NCBI GenBank assembly: GCA_963803265.1
Contig: CAWDLZ010000020.1
Span: 248,001 to 312,000, forward strand
Source of the DNA: CAIKMD01 sp963803265
GTDB taxonomy: Bacteria > Pseudomonadota > Alphaproteobacteria > ATCC43930 > CGMCC-115725
Direction of reading: 5' to 3'
Length of the DNA stretch: 64,000 bases
The notes beneath the pieces were generated by a model. It searched no databases. It saw nothing but the letters and a program-made list of their open reading frames with translations, and had not been told where the DNA came from. Of this stretch, positions 46,623 to 55,728 are shown in pieces (position 1 is the first letter of the stretch; each line of letters starts with the position of its first letter). Both the position numbers and the translations under genes were made by a program.

Positions 46623-47909
46623 TCAGACCGTCACCGGATCGGTGCCGAGCTCGCGGTAGAGACCGTCCTTGGCGCCCTCGGTGAACTTGACGCTCCTTGG
46701 CAGCACGATCGAGCACGAGCGCACATGCTGCGATTCCGGCGTCAGCGCCGGGACCTTCTTGCCCTCGCGATTGGCCTTCATCGCGCGCAGCAGCGCGCGC
46801 CGCGCCATGATGATGCCGTTATCGGTCCCGACCAATTCCTCGAGCTCGCGATCGCAAATCGGCCCCATGCTCTCTTGCAGCGACGCGTCCTGCATGCCGA
46901 CGCCCTCGATGCCGCTATATTGGGTGTTCGCGGCCTGGGCGGCGCGGTCCATCAAGTAATCGTTCGACTTGTTGGCAAGCGGCATGAAGGTGCCGGGGAT
47001 GTACTTGACGTGGATGCCGCCGCCGCCGCGCATCGCCGCCAGCTCTTGGCCGGTGAGCGCGCGGCGCGGATGGTACGAGATGCTCCACGCCCAGCAGCGA
47101 TGGTCGTCGATCGGAACCCATGCGTGAGCGCCGAGCGGATGGCCGCCGCGCGGCGGGATGATCGTGTAGAACGGCATGATCCAGGGCGTGATGCGCCAGT
47201 AATATTGGTCATCTTCGGCGTGGCGCCGCGCCCCAATCAACAGCCCGCCGTCGAATTCGGCGATCTCGAAATAGGGCATGAGGTCGCCTTCGTTGTAGAC
47301 GGTCCCCTTGGACCCGGCGAGGAGAGAGTCGCTGCGCAGACCGGCGCTGTGGAGGAAGGTGACGTGGCTGGAATCGATCCCGCCCTCGACCGCCTGGAGG
47401 TAGTTGCAGTCCTGGAAGCGCTTCGAGATGAAGCGCTGCTCGGGCGGCACCAGCGCCCATTCGAAGGCCGGCGGCGCGGGCTTCAGCTCGGGCGCGCCCA
47501 TATAGGTCCAGATGATCCCGCCGCGCTCGATGCACGGGTAGGATTTGAGCTTCATCCGCTGCTTCATGCCCGAGGATTCGAGCTCCGAGGGCAAATCGAC
47601 GCATTGGCCGGTCACGTCGTATTTCCAACCGTGATAGGCGCAGCGCAGGCCGCATTCCTCGTTGCGCCCGAACCACAGCGAGACGCGGCGATGGGCGCAG
47701 AACTCGTCGATGAGGCCGAGCCGGTCCTCGCTGTCGCGGAAGGCGATCAGCCGCTCGCCGAGCAATTGCACGCGCACCGGCGGGCAATCCGGCGCCGGCA
47801 GCTCGCTCGCGAGCAAAGCTGGAAACCAGTAGCGCCGGCACAAATCGCCCATCGGCGTGCCGGCATCGGTCTCAGTCAGCAATTTGTTTTCTTCCCGCGA
47901 AGTGTGCAT
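46623..47909 (-). CDS. Rieske 2Fe-2S aromatic ring-hydroxylating oxygenase (second paralogue)
   Basis: A 428-residue oxygenase alpha subunit with C71-x-H73 (CAHRRVSLWF) and C90-x2-H93 (CAYHGWKYD) as the Rieske ligands and EGGIDSSHVTFLH (D179, H182, H187) as the catalytic iron site. It has the same length and overall plan as the enzyme at 4010-5296 (shared T-D/G-A-G-T-P-M-G-D-L start), but the two differ at many positions, so they probably take different substrates. It sits between the LivK binding protein and the Liv permease on one strand, which ties uptake to ring hydroxylation. No reductase is visible. Confidence 0.92.
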   Translation of the reverse strand: MHTSREENKLLTETDAGTPMGDLCRRYWFPALLASELPAPDCPPVRVQLLGERLIAFRDSEDRLGLIDEFCAHRRVSLWFGRNEECGLRCAYHGWKYDVTGQCVDLPSELESSGMKQRMKLKSYPCIERGGIIWTYMGAPELKPAPPAFEWALVPPEQRFISKRFQDCNYLQAVEGGIDSSHVTFLHSAGLRSDSLLAGSKGTVYNEGDLMPYFEIAEFDGGLLIGARRHAEDDQYYWRITPWIMPFYTIIPPRGGHPLGAHAWVPIDDHRCWAWSISYHPRRALTGQELAAMRGGGGIHVKYIPGTFMPLANKSNDYLMDRAAQAANTQYSGIEGVGMQDASLQESMGPICDRELEELVGTDNGIIMARRALLRAMKANREGKKVPALTPESQHVRSCSIVLPRSVKFTEGAKDGLYRELGTDPVTV

Positions 47910-47987
47910 GGGATCACCTTTCGATCAAGCGGCGGATTTTCTGGACTATTCGGCGGCGCATCGTCCGGGTCAACCGCATTTGGACCG

Positions 47988-49190
47988 TCATGGACCGAGC
48001 GGAATGCCGGTCGGCTTCGCCACCGCGTCCCACCGGTCGGCGGCGGGATCCCAGCGGGTCACGAGCGTGTTGTCGATGGACAGGCCACGCTGCGGGTATT
48101 TGACGAAATCGTAGGTCCCGTTGATGCCGGGCGCGCCGCTGAGATGCCCGAGATAATCCTTAAGCTGTGCCGCGGTGACGCCCGACCCCAGTTTCTTAAG
48201 GGCATCGACGACCAGGGTGCCGGGATCCCAGGCGAGGATCGAGCCTTCATCGGGCTTTAGGCCGGCGGAAGCGAAGGACGCGTAGAAATCCTTCTGCTTG
48301 GCCGCGACGGCGGGATCGAGCGCGACTTTAGGCTGCGGGTCCGAGCCCACCACCCAGAGCGGCGACGGCAGATAGAGCTCCTTTGGCAGAAAGGCCGCGA
48401 ATTGCTGCATCTGCGCATAGGTCATGTTGCCCCCGGTCGTGCCCATCGGCAGGGTCAGGCCGGATTGCACCGCGCCGCGGAAGATGGTCGCGCTGGGCGA
48501 GCCCGTGGCCCAGCCGATCAGCACCTGGGCGTCGGTCGCCTTGATGTTCTCGATCTGCGCCGAGATGCTGACATCGGTGGGATTGAAATGCTCGTGAGAG
48601 ACCAGCTTGATCCCGCTGTTCTCCGGCTGATTCAACAGCGCGGCGAAGCCTTCGTCGGCGTCCTGGCCGGTAGCGTCGGTGCTGGTGACGAGCGCGAGCC
48701 GCGTCCAGCCCTTCAAGCGGAAATACCGCACCAGCGCCGCCGACTGGTCGACGGTCGAGACGCCGGCGACGAAGACGTAACTACCCGCCGGCGGATGAAC
48801 GCCGGGCGAGAAGCAATACATCACCGGGCCGTTCGCGACCAAGGGCGCCATCGCGTTGCAGGTCGCCACGAATCCCGAGCCCATCATCACCGCGGGATGC
48901 AGCGCCAGCACCTCGTTGGTGAGCTGGACCGCGAGCTGCGGGTTCGATTGATCGTCATGGAAGACGAAGCGGAGCTGCTTGCCATCGATGCCGCCTTGTC
49001 GATTGACGAGCTTTTCGAACAATTGCAGCGCCTGCTGCTCTTCCTTGCCGAGGAAGGCGGCGCCGCCCGTCAGATCGTCAACGACTTGAATGTCGTAGGT
49101 TTCGTCGGCCGCGCGCGCCGGGGACGCAAGCCGGCCGCCCAGCAGCAAGGCGGCAAAGAGAGTCGTCATCACGATGGCGAGGTTTTTCAT
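47988..49190 (-). CDS. ABC transporter substrate-binding protein, LivK-like
   Basis: A 400-residue exported binding protein of the type I periplasmic fold. The signal peptide is MKNLAIVMTTLFAALLLGGR with cleavage after ARA. Segments include GAAFLGKEEQQALQLFEKLV, LRFVFHDDQSNPQLAVQLTN, GSGFVATCNAMAPLVANGPV and KGWTRLALVTSTDATGQDAD. It captures the ligand for the LivHM-LivG-LivF transporter encoded downstream. The ligand is likely the substrate of the adjacent Rieske oxygenase; the fold also serves aromatic acids. Confidence 0.92.
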   Translation of the reverse strand: MKNLAIVMTTLFAALLLGGRLASPARAADETYDIQVVDDLTGGAAFLGKEEQQALQLFEKLVNRQGGIDGKQLRFVFHDDQSNPQLAVQLTNEVLALHPAVMMGSGFVATCNAMAPLVANGPVMYCFSPGVHPPAGSYVFVAGVSTVDQSAALVRYFRLKGWTRLALVTSTDATGQDADEGFAALLNQPENSGIKLVSHEHFNPTDVSISAQIENIKATDAQVLIGWATGSPSATIFRGAVQSGLTLPMGTTGGNMTYAQMQQFAAFLPKELYLPSPLWVVGSDPQPKVALDPAVAAKQKDFYASFASAGLKPDEGSILAWDPGTLVVDALKKLGSGVTAAQLKDYLGHLSGAPGINGTYDFVKYPQRGLSIDNTLVTRWDPAADRWDAVAKPTGIPLGP

Positions 49191-49237
49191 GGCGTTTCCT
49201 TTCCCGGGCCTAGGCTAGATGCCGATGCCGCGTCGGG

Positions 49238-49999
49238 TCAACCGGCAGTGACGCCGCCATCGACCACGATGGTCTGGCCGGTGATGAAGCTGCCGGCAGG
49301 CGACGCCAAGAGAACGGCCGCGCCGGCCATGTCGCTCGCCTCGCCGAGGCGGCCGAGCGGCGTTTCGGCGACGCGGCGCGCGGCCAGGGCCTCGTCCTGC
49401 CACAGAGCGCGCGCGAAATCCGTCTTGATGAGCCCGGGCGCGATCGCGTTGACGCGGATATTGTGCCGGCCCCATTCGCAGGCCAGGCTGCGCGCGAGCT
49501 GAATGAGCGCCGCCTTGGCCGCGCCATAGGCGCCAATGCCGGGCGAGGCCCTGAGGGCGGCGACGCTGGCGATGAGGATCACCGCGCCGTCCCGGCGTTC
49601 CGCCATCTCAGGCAACACGAGCTTCGACAGCCACAGCGCGCTCTTCACGTTGCTGGCGATGACCCGATCGAAGGCGTCGTCGGGGATCTCGGCCAGGGGT
49701 CCGAGATAGGGATTGACGCCGACATTGTTCACCAGGATGTCGATGCCGCCGAAGACGCTGTGGGTCTTTTCCACCAGCGCGCGCAATTGCGCCTTATCGC
49801 CGACATGACAAGGGATCGCCGCCGCCTTGCCGCCGCCGCGCGCGATCGCGGCGGCCACGGCGTCGCACGCCTCGGCCTTGCGGCTCGAAATCACCACCTT
49901 CGCGCCGCACTCCGCCAGCGCCTCGGCGATCGCCCGGCCGATGCCGCGCGAAGACCCGGTGATCAGCGCCGTCTTGCCCGTGAGGTCGAAAAGTCCCAT
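49238..49999 (-). CDS. SDR-family oxidoreductase (FabG-like)
   Basis: A 253-residue short-chain dehydrogenase. Cofactor motif T-G-S-S-R-G-I-G is in LTGKTALITGSSRGIGRAIA; the NNVG motif follows; the catalytic serine is in VILIASVAAL and the Y-x3-K pair in YGAAKAALIQLARSL. The end GQTIVVDGGVTAG is typical. M at 49999 (MGLFDLTGK) is preferred; M at 50026 is an alternative. It leads the SDR-LivK-Rieske-LivHM-LivG-LivF unit and may oxidise the cis-diol or alcohol formed by the oxygenase. Confidence 0.88.
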   Translation of the reverse strand: MGLFDLTGKTALITGSSRGIGRAIAEALAECGAKVVISSRKAEACDAVAAAIARGGGKAAAIPCHVGDKAQLRALVEKTHSVFGGIDILVNNVGVNPYLGPLAEIPDDAFDRVIASNVKSALWLSKLVLPEMAERRDGAVILIASVAALRASPGIGAYGAAKAALIQLARSLACEWGRHNIRVNAIAPGLIKTDFARALWQDEALAARRVAETPLGRLGEASDMAGAAVLLASPAGSFITGQTIVVDGGVTAG

Positions 50000-50073
50000 A
50001 ACCGGTCCCGTCGCATCTTCCTTCATGCTACATCGGATGCGATGGAAATGGGATAAGGACGGGCGCGCCTGCC

Positions 50074-51297
50074 ATGGCGGAAATGACGGACATTGCCGGG
50101 TCGGCGACGAAGCTGCGCGATTACAAGATCGTCGGCCTCATTGGCACGGCTCACTTCATGAGCCATGTCTATGTCATGATGCTGCCGCCCTTGTTCATGT
50201 TCGTGCGCGGCGACGACAGCGTGAGCTTCGCCCAGCTCGGCATCGCGATCGCGGTCTTCGGGTTTTTCTCGGCGACATTGCAAACGCCGGCCGGCTTCGT
50301 CGTCGATCGGCTCGGCTCTAGCACCCTGCTGATCGCGGGCCTCGTCGTCAGCGGCACCGGCTGCGCGATCGTCGGCCTGCTTCCCGGCTATGGCGCGCTG
50401 ATCCTCGGCTATGCCCTGCTCGGCCTAGCCAACACGATCTACCACCCGGCCGATTACTCGATCATGTCGCACGGCATCTCATCCCAGCGCATGGCGCAAG
50501 CCTATTCGATCCACACCTTCCTCGGCATGGCCGGCCAAGCCGCGACTCCCGCTTTCATGCTGGGGATGGCGAGCCTCTACGGCTGGCACAGCGGATTCCT
50601 AGGCGTAGCGATCGTGACCTACGGCGTCGCTCTCGTCCTGCTGCTGCAAAAACACGCCTTGTCGGACCACCGGACCGAAGCGCCCAAGGAAGCGGCGACC
50701 GCCGCGAGCCGCGCCGGTACCTGGCGGCTCCTGATGTCGGGCCCGATCCTCAAGAGCTTCGTGTTCTTTGCCTTCCTGACCATGACCGGCAACGCGCTCG
50801 CCAACTTCACCATCGTCGGCTTCGGCGCGCTGCGCGGCACCTCGGTGGCCGATGCGAGCCTCGTTCTGACCGCGTTCCTGATCTTCAACGCGCTGGGCGT
50901 CCTCTCGGGCGGGATCATTGCCCACCGCGTCAGGAACCCGCTGCGGATCGCGACCTTGGGCCTCGCCGCGAGCGGCGTCACCATCCTCATCGCCGCTTTC
51001 GCCGATCTCGGCACGCCGTTTCTGGTCGCGATCATGAGCCTTACCGGCCTCCTCAACGGCATCATCATGCCGTCGCGCGACCTGATCGTGCGCGCGGTCA
51101 CGCCGGCGGGCTCGTTCGGCCTCGTTTTCGGCTTCGTCAGCACCGGATTCGCCGTCTCGGCCGTGATCGCGCCGCCACTCTATGGCTGGCTGATGGATCA
51201 GGGCCAACCGCTCGCGATCTTCCTCTGCGCCGCCGGCTTCACCGCGCTGGCGCTGGTGATGGCGCGGAGCGCCAAGCCGGCGGCTAGCGCGCCCTAA
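50074..51297 (+). CDS. MFS transporter
   Basis: A 407-residue carrier with about twelve hydrophobic segments. The N-terminal half has IGTAHFMSHVYVMMLPPLFM, QTPAGFVVDRLGSSTLLIAG (the loop 2-3 motif) and LLGLANTIYHPADYSIMSHG. The C-terminal half has LSGGIIAHRVRNPLRIATLG and LTGLLNGIIMPSRDLIVRAV. The substrate is unknown. It is divergent from the SDR gene and convergent with the DapA-family gene, so it probably imports or exports a cluster metabolite. Confidence 0.92.
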   Translation: MAEMTDIAGSATKLRDYKIVGLIGTAHFMSHVYVMMLPPLFMFVRGDDSVSFAQLGIAIAVFGFFSATLQTPAGFVVDRLGSSTLLIAGLVVSGTGCAIVGLLPGYGALILGYALLGLANTIYHPADYSIMSHGISSQRMAQAYSIHTFLGMAGQAATPAFMLGMASLYGWHSGFLGVAIVTYGVALVLLLQKHALSDHRTEAPKEAATAASRAGTWRLLMSGPILKSFVFFAFLTMTGNALANFTIVGFGALRGTSVADASLVLTAFLIFNALGVLSGGIIAHRVRNPLRIATLGLAASGVTILIAAFADLGTPFLVAIMSLTGLLNGIIMPSRDLIVRAVTPAGSFGLVFGFVSTGFAVSAVIAPPLYGWLMDQGQPLAIFLCAAGFTALALVMARSAKPAASAP

Positions 51298-51302
51298 GGA
51301 AT

Positions 51303-52256
51303 TCAGGCGGCGCTGCGCGCGCCGGCCTCCATCAGCCCGGCCTCGACGAGCGCCGCGCGGATGCGATCGATCTCGGCCTGGCCGAGCTTGACCAAGGGCG
51401 GGCGCACCACGGCGCGCGGCAGCTTGCCCAAGAGCACCAGCGCCTCCTTCATGCGATTGTGCATATCGACGAAGGGGTCGGCATAGAAGGCCGCCGCGGT
51501 CGGATAGATGCGGTCGTTGAGCCGGCGCGCCTCGGCAAGGTCGTTCGCCTGGACCGCGCGAAAGAGCCGCGCCTGCAAATCGGCGATCACGCTGCCCGAG
51601 CCCGACAGCAGCCCCTTGCAGCCCAGCACCAGCGAGCTGAGCAGCCACGCGCTGTTGGTGCTGAGCACGTTGACCGGCCGATCGAGGCTTTGCAGCGTGC
51701 GGATGTTGCGCTCGTGAGCCGGCACTTGCGGGGTCCAGTCCTTGATCGCGCGGATCGTCGGCACCGCGGCGGCGAGCTTTAGGAGCGTGTCGAGCGGATA
51801 GCCCTGGCCGCCCGAGACCGGATACTCGAAGACGATGATCGGCAAGTCGGAGGCGGCGGCGATCCGCTGGAAATGCGCGATCGCCATCTCGGGCCGCTGG
51901 CCCAGGGTGAAGGGACCGGGCGGAAAGACCAGCAGCGCCGAGGCGCCGCCTTCCTGGGCCATGCGCGCGAGCCGCGCCGCCTCGATGCTGCCCTCGGCAT
52001 AGATGCCGTTGACGATCGGCAGCTTCTTTCCAATCTCGTCCGCGGCGATGGCGAGGACGCGGCGCTGCTCGTCGAAGCTGCACGAAGCGACTTCCGAGGA
52101 ATGAGCGTTGAGGGCGATGGCGGAGAGCCCGGCGACCGCGGCAAGGTCGCTCAAATGGCGCCGGAACGCCGCCTCGTCGATCGAAAGATCGTCGTGGAAG
52201 GGCAGAAGGCAGGCCGGAATGACGCCTTCCGGAGAGAAATTCGCGAATCTCGCCAT
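51303..52256 (-). CDS. Dihydrodipicolinate synthase/N-acetylneuraminate lyase family protein
   Basis: A 317-residue class I aldolase-like TIM barrel. Segments include GVIPACLLPFHDDLSIDEAA, LSAIALNAHSSEVASCSFDE, LPIIVFEYPV with the conserved tyrosine, and the Schiff-base lysine in TIRAIKDWTPQ. AGGAGCGACGCG precedes the ATG. The usual GTTGE-like pyruvate-carboxylate motif is replaced by NAHSSE, so it is not a lysine-biosynthesis DapA. Family members in catabolic clusters act as aldolases, hydratases or decarboxylases on ring-opened keto acids. Confidence 0.88.
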   Translation of the reverse strand: MARFANFSPEGVIPACLLPFHDDLSIDEAAFRRHLSDLAAVAGLSAIALNAHSSEVASCSFDEQRRVLAIAADEIGKKLPIVNGIYAEGSIEAARLARMAQEGGASALLVFPPGPFTLGQRPEMAIAHFQRIAAASDLPIIVFEYPVSGGQGYPLDTLLKLAAAVPTIRAIKDWTPQVPAHERNIRTLQSLDRPVNVLSTNSAWLLSSLVLGCKGLLSGSGSVIADLQARLFRAVQANDLAEARRLNDRIYPTAAAFYADPFVDMHNRMKEALVLLGKLPRAVVRPPLVKLGQAEIDRIRAALVEAGLMEAGARSAA

Positions 52257-52343
52257 CGCGTCGCTCCTGTCGGACCGAGGACGCGCGGGACAAGGGCGCG
52301 CCGACACTCCATAATGCGCCGGTATTGCATCCGGAGCAATGCC

Positions 52344-52724
52344 ATGGCCGGCACGACCCACTCCCTCGCCATCCTCGCCGTCGCGCTGGCCGCGATCGGC
52401 GCCGCTTCCCGCCCGGCTGAAGCAGCCGACGGCGCCGCGCTCTTCAACGCCAATTGCGCGGTCTGCCACTCGACCGAGCCCGGCACCAACAAGCTCGGGC
52501 CGTCGCTCGCCGGGATCCTCGGCCGCAAATCGGGGAGCCTCGGCGATTACAGCTACTCGCCGGCGATGGCCAAGGCGGGCATCACCTGGGACCGGGCCTC
52601 GCTCGATCGCTACCTCGCCGATCCGCAAGCCATGGTCGCGGGTACCAGGATGGTGTTCCTCGGCGTCAAGAGCGCCGACGACCGCAAGGCGATCATCGAC
52701 TACCTCGCGACGCTCACGAACTGA
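52344..52724 (+). CDS. Class I cytochrome c family protein
   Basis: A 126-residue exported cytochrome. The signal peptide (MAGTTHSLAILAVALAAIGA, cleavage near EAA-DG) is followed by the heme motif C38-A-V-C41-H42 and an axial methionine likely M103 in GTRMVFLG. The LGPSLAGILGRKSG segment is typical of cytochrome c2/c550 proteins. GGAG lies before the ATG. It carries electrons in the periplasm. It is divergent from the DapA-family gene. Confidence 0.93.
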   Translation: MAGTTHSLAILAVALAAIGAASRPAEAADGAALFNANCAVCHSTEPGTNKLGPSLAGILGRKSGSLGDYSYSPAMAKAGITWDRASLDRYLADPQAMVAGTRMVFLGVKSADDRKAIIDYLATLTN

Positions 52725-52737
52725 AGAGCGCCGCGCC

Positions 52738-53589
52738 TCACGCCGAGCTGGTCAATCCGGCGAACGGGATCGCGGCGATCCCCTCGGCGGCCAGGTACGC
52801 CGCCACGGCTGGATCGACGAGCGCCTCGTACTCGCCGCGGCAGCGATAGGATTCGGGCCACGCCGCCGGGCGCCTGGTCGCGGCATGGACGTAAAGCTCG
52901 GAGACGCCCTCGGGCAGCACTTCGAGATAACGCAGCATGCGCGCGCTCACCATCGCGCCGTTATCGGCAAGGCCGTAGATTCGGTCGTTGCACGCGATGC
53001 CCGCCGCCGCGAGCGCGCGCCGGAGGCGCGTCGCGCGGTACGCTTCTATGAGACCGCTGCCGTGCCAGGGAAAGCGCCGCCCGCCCGCCCGCCACGCGGC
53101 CCAGGGCGGCTCATAGGGCACGCGAATGGCGGCGATGCCGAATTCCGGCGCGAGCCGCAGCAATTCGCGCTGGACCGTCGGATGCAAATGAAAATGATGG
53201 TGCGCGTTGACGTGATCGAGGGCGAGACCGGTGCGCCGGAAGGCGTCGAGCTGGGCGCGGATTTCGGCGGCGACCTGACGGCGAGCAGCCGGCCGGAAGA
53301 ATATCCGCAGGCCGCTGGCGAGGATGTCGGTCGAGAAATTGCCGTCCGCGCCGACGAGATCGGGAATTTGCTCGGGCGGCAGCACCGGCTTGCCGTCCAC
53401 CAGCACGAGATGGAGCCCGACGCCAAGACGGGGAAGCCGCCGCGCGCGCGCCACTGCATCCGCGGCCGCTTCGCCCGCGACCATCAGGCTCGCCGCGGTA
53501 AGGATGCCGTGGCGGTGCCCATCCTCGACCGCCTCGTTGACCGGCAGCGCCAGCCCGAAATCGTCCGCGGTCACGATGAGACGCTTCAC
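52738..53589 (-). CDS. hpnK: ChbG/HpnK-type deacetylase-like protein
   Basis: A 283-residue YdjC/ChbG-fold protein. It opens MKRLIVTADDFGLALPVNEA with the metal-binding T-A-D-D-F-G, has LGVGLHLVLVDGKPVLP and the histidine cluster VNAHHHFHLHPTVQ. The ILTAASLMVAG and IRVPYEPPW segments match HpnK, which is associated with hopanoid biosynthesis in alphaproteobacteria. It would deacetylate a glycosylated hopanoid precursor. No other hopanoid gene is in the window, so an unrelated ChbG-like deacetylase remains possible. Confidence 0.82.
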   Translation of the reverse strand: MKRLIVTADDFGLALPVNEAVEDGHRHGILTAASLMVAGEAAADAVARARRLPRLGVGLHLVLVDGKPVLPPEQIPDLVGADGNFSTDILASGLRIFFRPAARRQVAAEIRAQLDAFRRTGLALDHVNAHHHFHLHPTVQRELLRLAPEFGIAAIRVPYEPPWAAWRAGGRRFPWHGSGLIEAYRATRLRRALAAAGIACNDRIYGLADNGAMVSARMLRYLEVLPEGVSELYVHAATRRPAAWPESYRCRGEYEALVDPAVAAYLAAEGIAAIPFAGLTSSA

Positions 53590-53676
53590 GAGCCATCAAT
53601 GGCACACTGGCGAGCGGCCGACAAGCGGACGCCGCGCGCGCAGCACCTGTCGTGCGAAGTGAAATCCAAGGGCCGC

Positions 53677-53704
53677 TTGACAGGGCCTGGAGCGGGACTA
53701 ATCT
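53677..53704 (+). promoter_or_regulatory. Sigma-70 promoter of rpmG
   Basis: TTGACA (53677-53682), a 16-base spacer and TAATCT (53699-53704) give a strong -35/-10 pair about 27 bases before the rpmG ATG, predicting a leader of some 20 bases. Confidence 0.7.
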
Positions 53705-53730
53705 CTACGGACTTCGAAAAAGGCAGCGCC

Positions 53731-53898
53731 ATGGCGAAAAGCAACACCGTCCAGATCAAGCTCGTGAGCAGCGCGGACACTGGGTACTTCTACGTCACCA
53801 AGAAGAACCCGCGCGCCAAGACCGAGAAGCTCGAGCTCAAGAAATACGATCCGGTCGCGCGCAAGCACGTGGTGTTCAAGGAAGGCAAAATTAAATAG
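53731..53898 (+). CDS. rpmG: 50S ribosomal protein L33
   Basis: A 55-residue L33 of the alphaproteobacterial form: MAKSNTVQIKLVSSADTGYF, then YVTKKNPRAKTEKLELKKYD and the end HVVFKEGKIK. It lacks the C-x2-C zinc pairs of the C+ form. AAAGGC lies close to the ATG. It has its own promoter and terminator, so it is monocistronic. Confidence 0.98.
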   Translation: MAKSNTVQIKLVSSADTGYFYVTKKNPRAKTEKLELKKYDPVARKHVVFKEGKIK

Positions 53899-53927
53899 CG
53901 CGCGCGAGCGACGAGCCCGCCTGACCG

Positions 53928-53956
53928 AAAGCCGCTCCCCGGGAGCGGCTTTTTTG
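53928..53956 (+). terminator. Intrinsic terminator after rpmG
   Basis: A GC-rich palindrome (GCCGCTCCC / GGGAGCGGC around 53931-53949) preceded by AAA and followed by TTTTTTT-like sequence, 30 bases after the rpmG stop. This is a textbook rho-independent terminator. Confidence 0.92.
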
Positions 53957-54002
53957 CTTTATAACTCGGCGCGCGGGCGTTGCCCCGCCGAGGGAGGAAA
54001 CC

Positions 54003-55718
54003 ATGGCGCCACGCTACGACATGCTCATGGAGCGCAACACCGGCATCCCGATGCGCGACGGCGCGATCCTGCGCGGCGACGTCTTCCGCCCCAAGGCCGA
54101 GGGAAGATTTCCCGTCGCTCATGACCTTCGGGCCTTACGGCAAGGACGTGCCGCTCAAGGAATTCATGGCGGAAGCCTGGGACGCGATCGAGAAAGTCTA
54201 TCCCGAGATTCTAGCCCATTCCTCGTGCCGGCATCTGGTGTGGGAAACGCCCGATCCCGAGGTTTGGGTTCCCGATGGCTATATCATCATCCGCGTCGAT
54301 GCGCGCGGCTGCGGCAAGTCGCCGGGCCGGCTCGCGCCCAACTCGCCGGAGGAATTCCGCGACTTCTACGACGCGATCGAATGGGCGGGCGCGCAGCCCT
54401 GGTGCAGCGGCAAGGTCGGGCTTACCGGCATTTCCTATCATGCGGCGGGCCAGTGGCGCGTCGCGTCGCTGAAGCCGCCGCATCTCGCCGCGTTGTGCCC
54501 GTGGATGGGCACCTACGATTTCTTCCGCGACCGCACCCGCCAGGACGGCATCTTCGGCAGCGGCTTCATCAATCGTTGGTGGACGCGGAGCGTGCGTCAG
54601 GAACCAGCACGGCAATCCCGAATCGCCCTATCACGACCTCTATACCGGCGGGCGCACGACCGGAGAGCTGAAGCTCGCGCCGGCCGAGCTCGCCGCCAAC
54701 CGCGCGGATTATGTCGGCGAGATCCTGGCGCATCCGCTCAACGATTCCTTCTATCGGGATCGCACGCCCGATCTCGCCAGAATCGACCATCCGATCCTGG
54801 TGGTGGCGAATTGGGGCGGCTTGGCGCTTCACCTGCGCGGCACGATCGGCGGCTATATGGGCGTCTCCAGCCCGAGAAAATGGCTCAAGATTCAGAGCGG
54901 CTCCTATATCCACACCTATTTCCAGCCGCACAACGTGGCGCTGCAGAAGCGCTTCTTCGACCGCTACCTGAAGGACATCGACAATGGCTGGGAGAAGGAG
55001 CCCAAGGTCGAGCTGTCGATCCGCGGCCCCGGCGATACGGTGCGGCGGCAGGCCACGGCGCCGGAATGGCCGCTGCCAGAAACCCAATGGACGAAATTCT
55101 ATCTCGACGCGGCGGGCAAGACGCTTGGCCCAGCGCCGGCGGCGGCGCCCGCTAGCGCCGCCTATCCCGCGCTGAGCCCGGGAGTCACCTTCAGAACGGC
55201 GCCCTTCGCGCGCGACACCGAGATCGCGGGCCCCGCCAAGGCGGCGCTCTTCGTCTCATCGAGCACCGAGGATACGGATATCTTCGCGACGCTGTGCGCC
55301 TTCGATCCGGCGGGCAAGGAGATGACCTTCCGCACCGGCGGCGAGCCCCAGGCGCCGGCGAGCCAAGGCTGGCTTCGGGTGTCGCAGCGCAAGCTCGATG
55401 AGGCGCGCTCGAAGCCCTATCTGCCGTTTCATCCGCACGACCAGCGCCAGCCCTTGACCCCGGGCGAGGTTTACGAGGCCGAGGTCGAGATTTGGCCGTT
55501 GAGTTCTCTATCTGCCGGCGGGCGCGACGCTCAGCCTCACCATTCAGGGCAAGGATTTCGAGCGCGCCGGCGCGACCGGGGCGACGAAGGGCGTCGGCTG
55601 GATGTATCACGACGATCCGACCGACCGGCCGCCGGCGATCTTCGGCGGCACGCAGACGATCCACACCGGCGGCGGCAGGGACGCCTATCTGCTGCTGCCC
55701 GTGCTTCCCGCGCGGTAG
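54003..55718 (+). pseudogene. CocE/NonD family hydrolase, three frameshifts
   Basis: The joined reading is a CocE-type X-Pro dipeptidyl-peptidase/acyl hydrolase of about 570 residues. It starts MAPRYDMLMERNTGIPMRDG, then after a shift near 54111-54118 continues LMTFGPYGKDVPLKEFMAEA, VDARGCGKSPG and the nucleophile-elbow region VGLTGISYHAAGQWRVASLK. After a second shift near 54590-54600 it reads NQHGNPESPYHDLYTGGRTT, DHPILVVANWGGLALHLRG and the jelly-roll C-terminal domain. A third shift near 55497-55503 restores VLYLPAGATLSLTIQGKDF to the TAG at 55716-55718. All three have the sense of one added base. The substrate class is esters or peptides. Confidence 0.85.
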
Positions 55719-55728
55719 GCGGGGAAAT

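Noticed and set aside
51873..52343. Longer start for the cytochrome c gene
   Set aside because: The frame is open far upstream but antisense to the DapA-family gene; the signal peptide at 52344 fixes the start.
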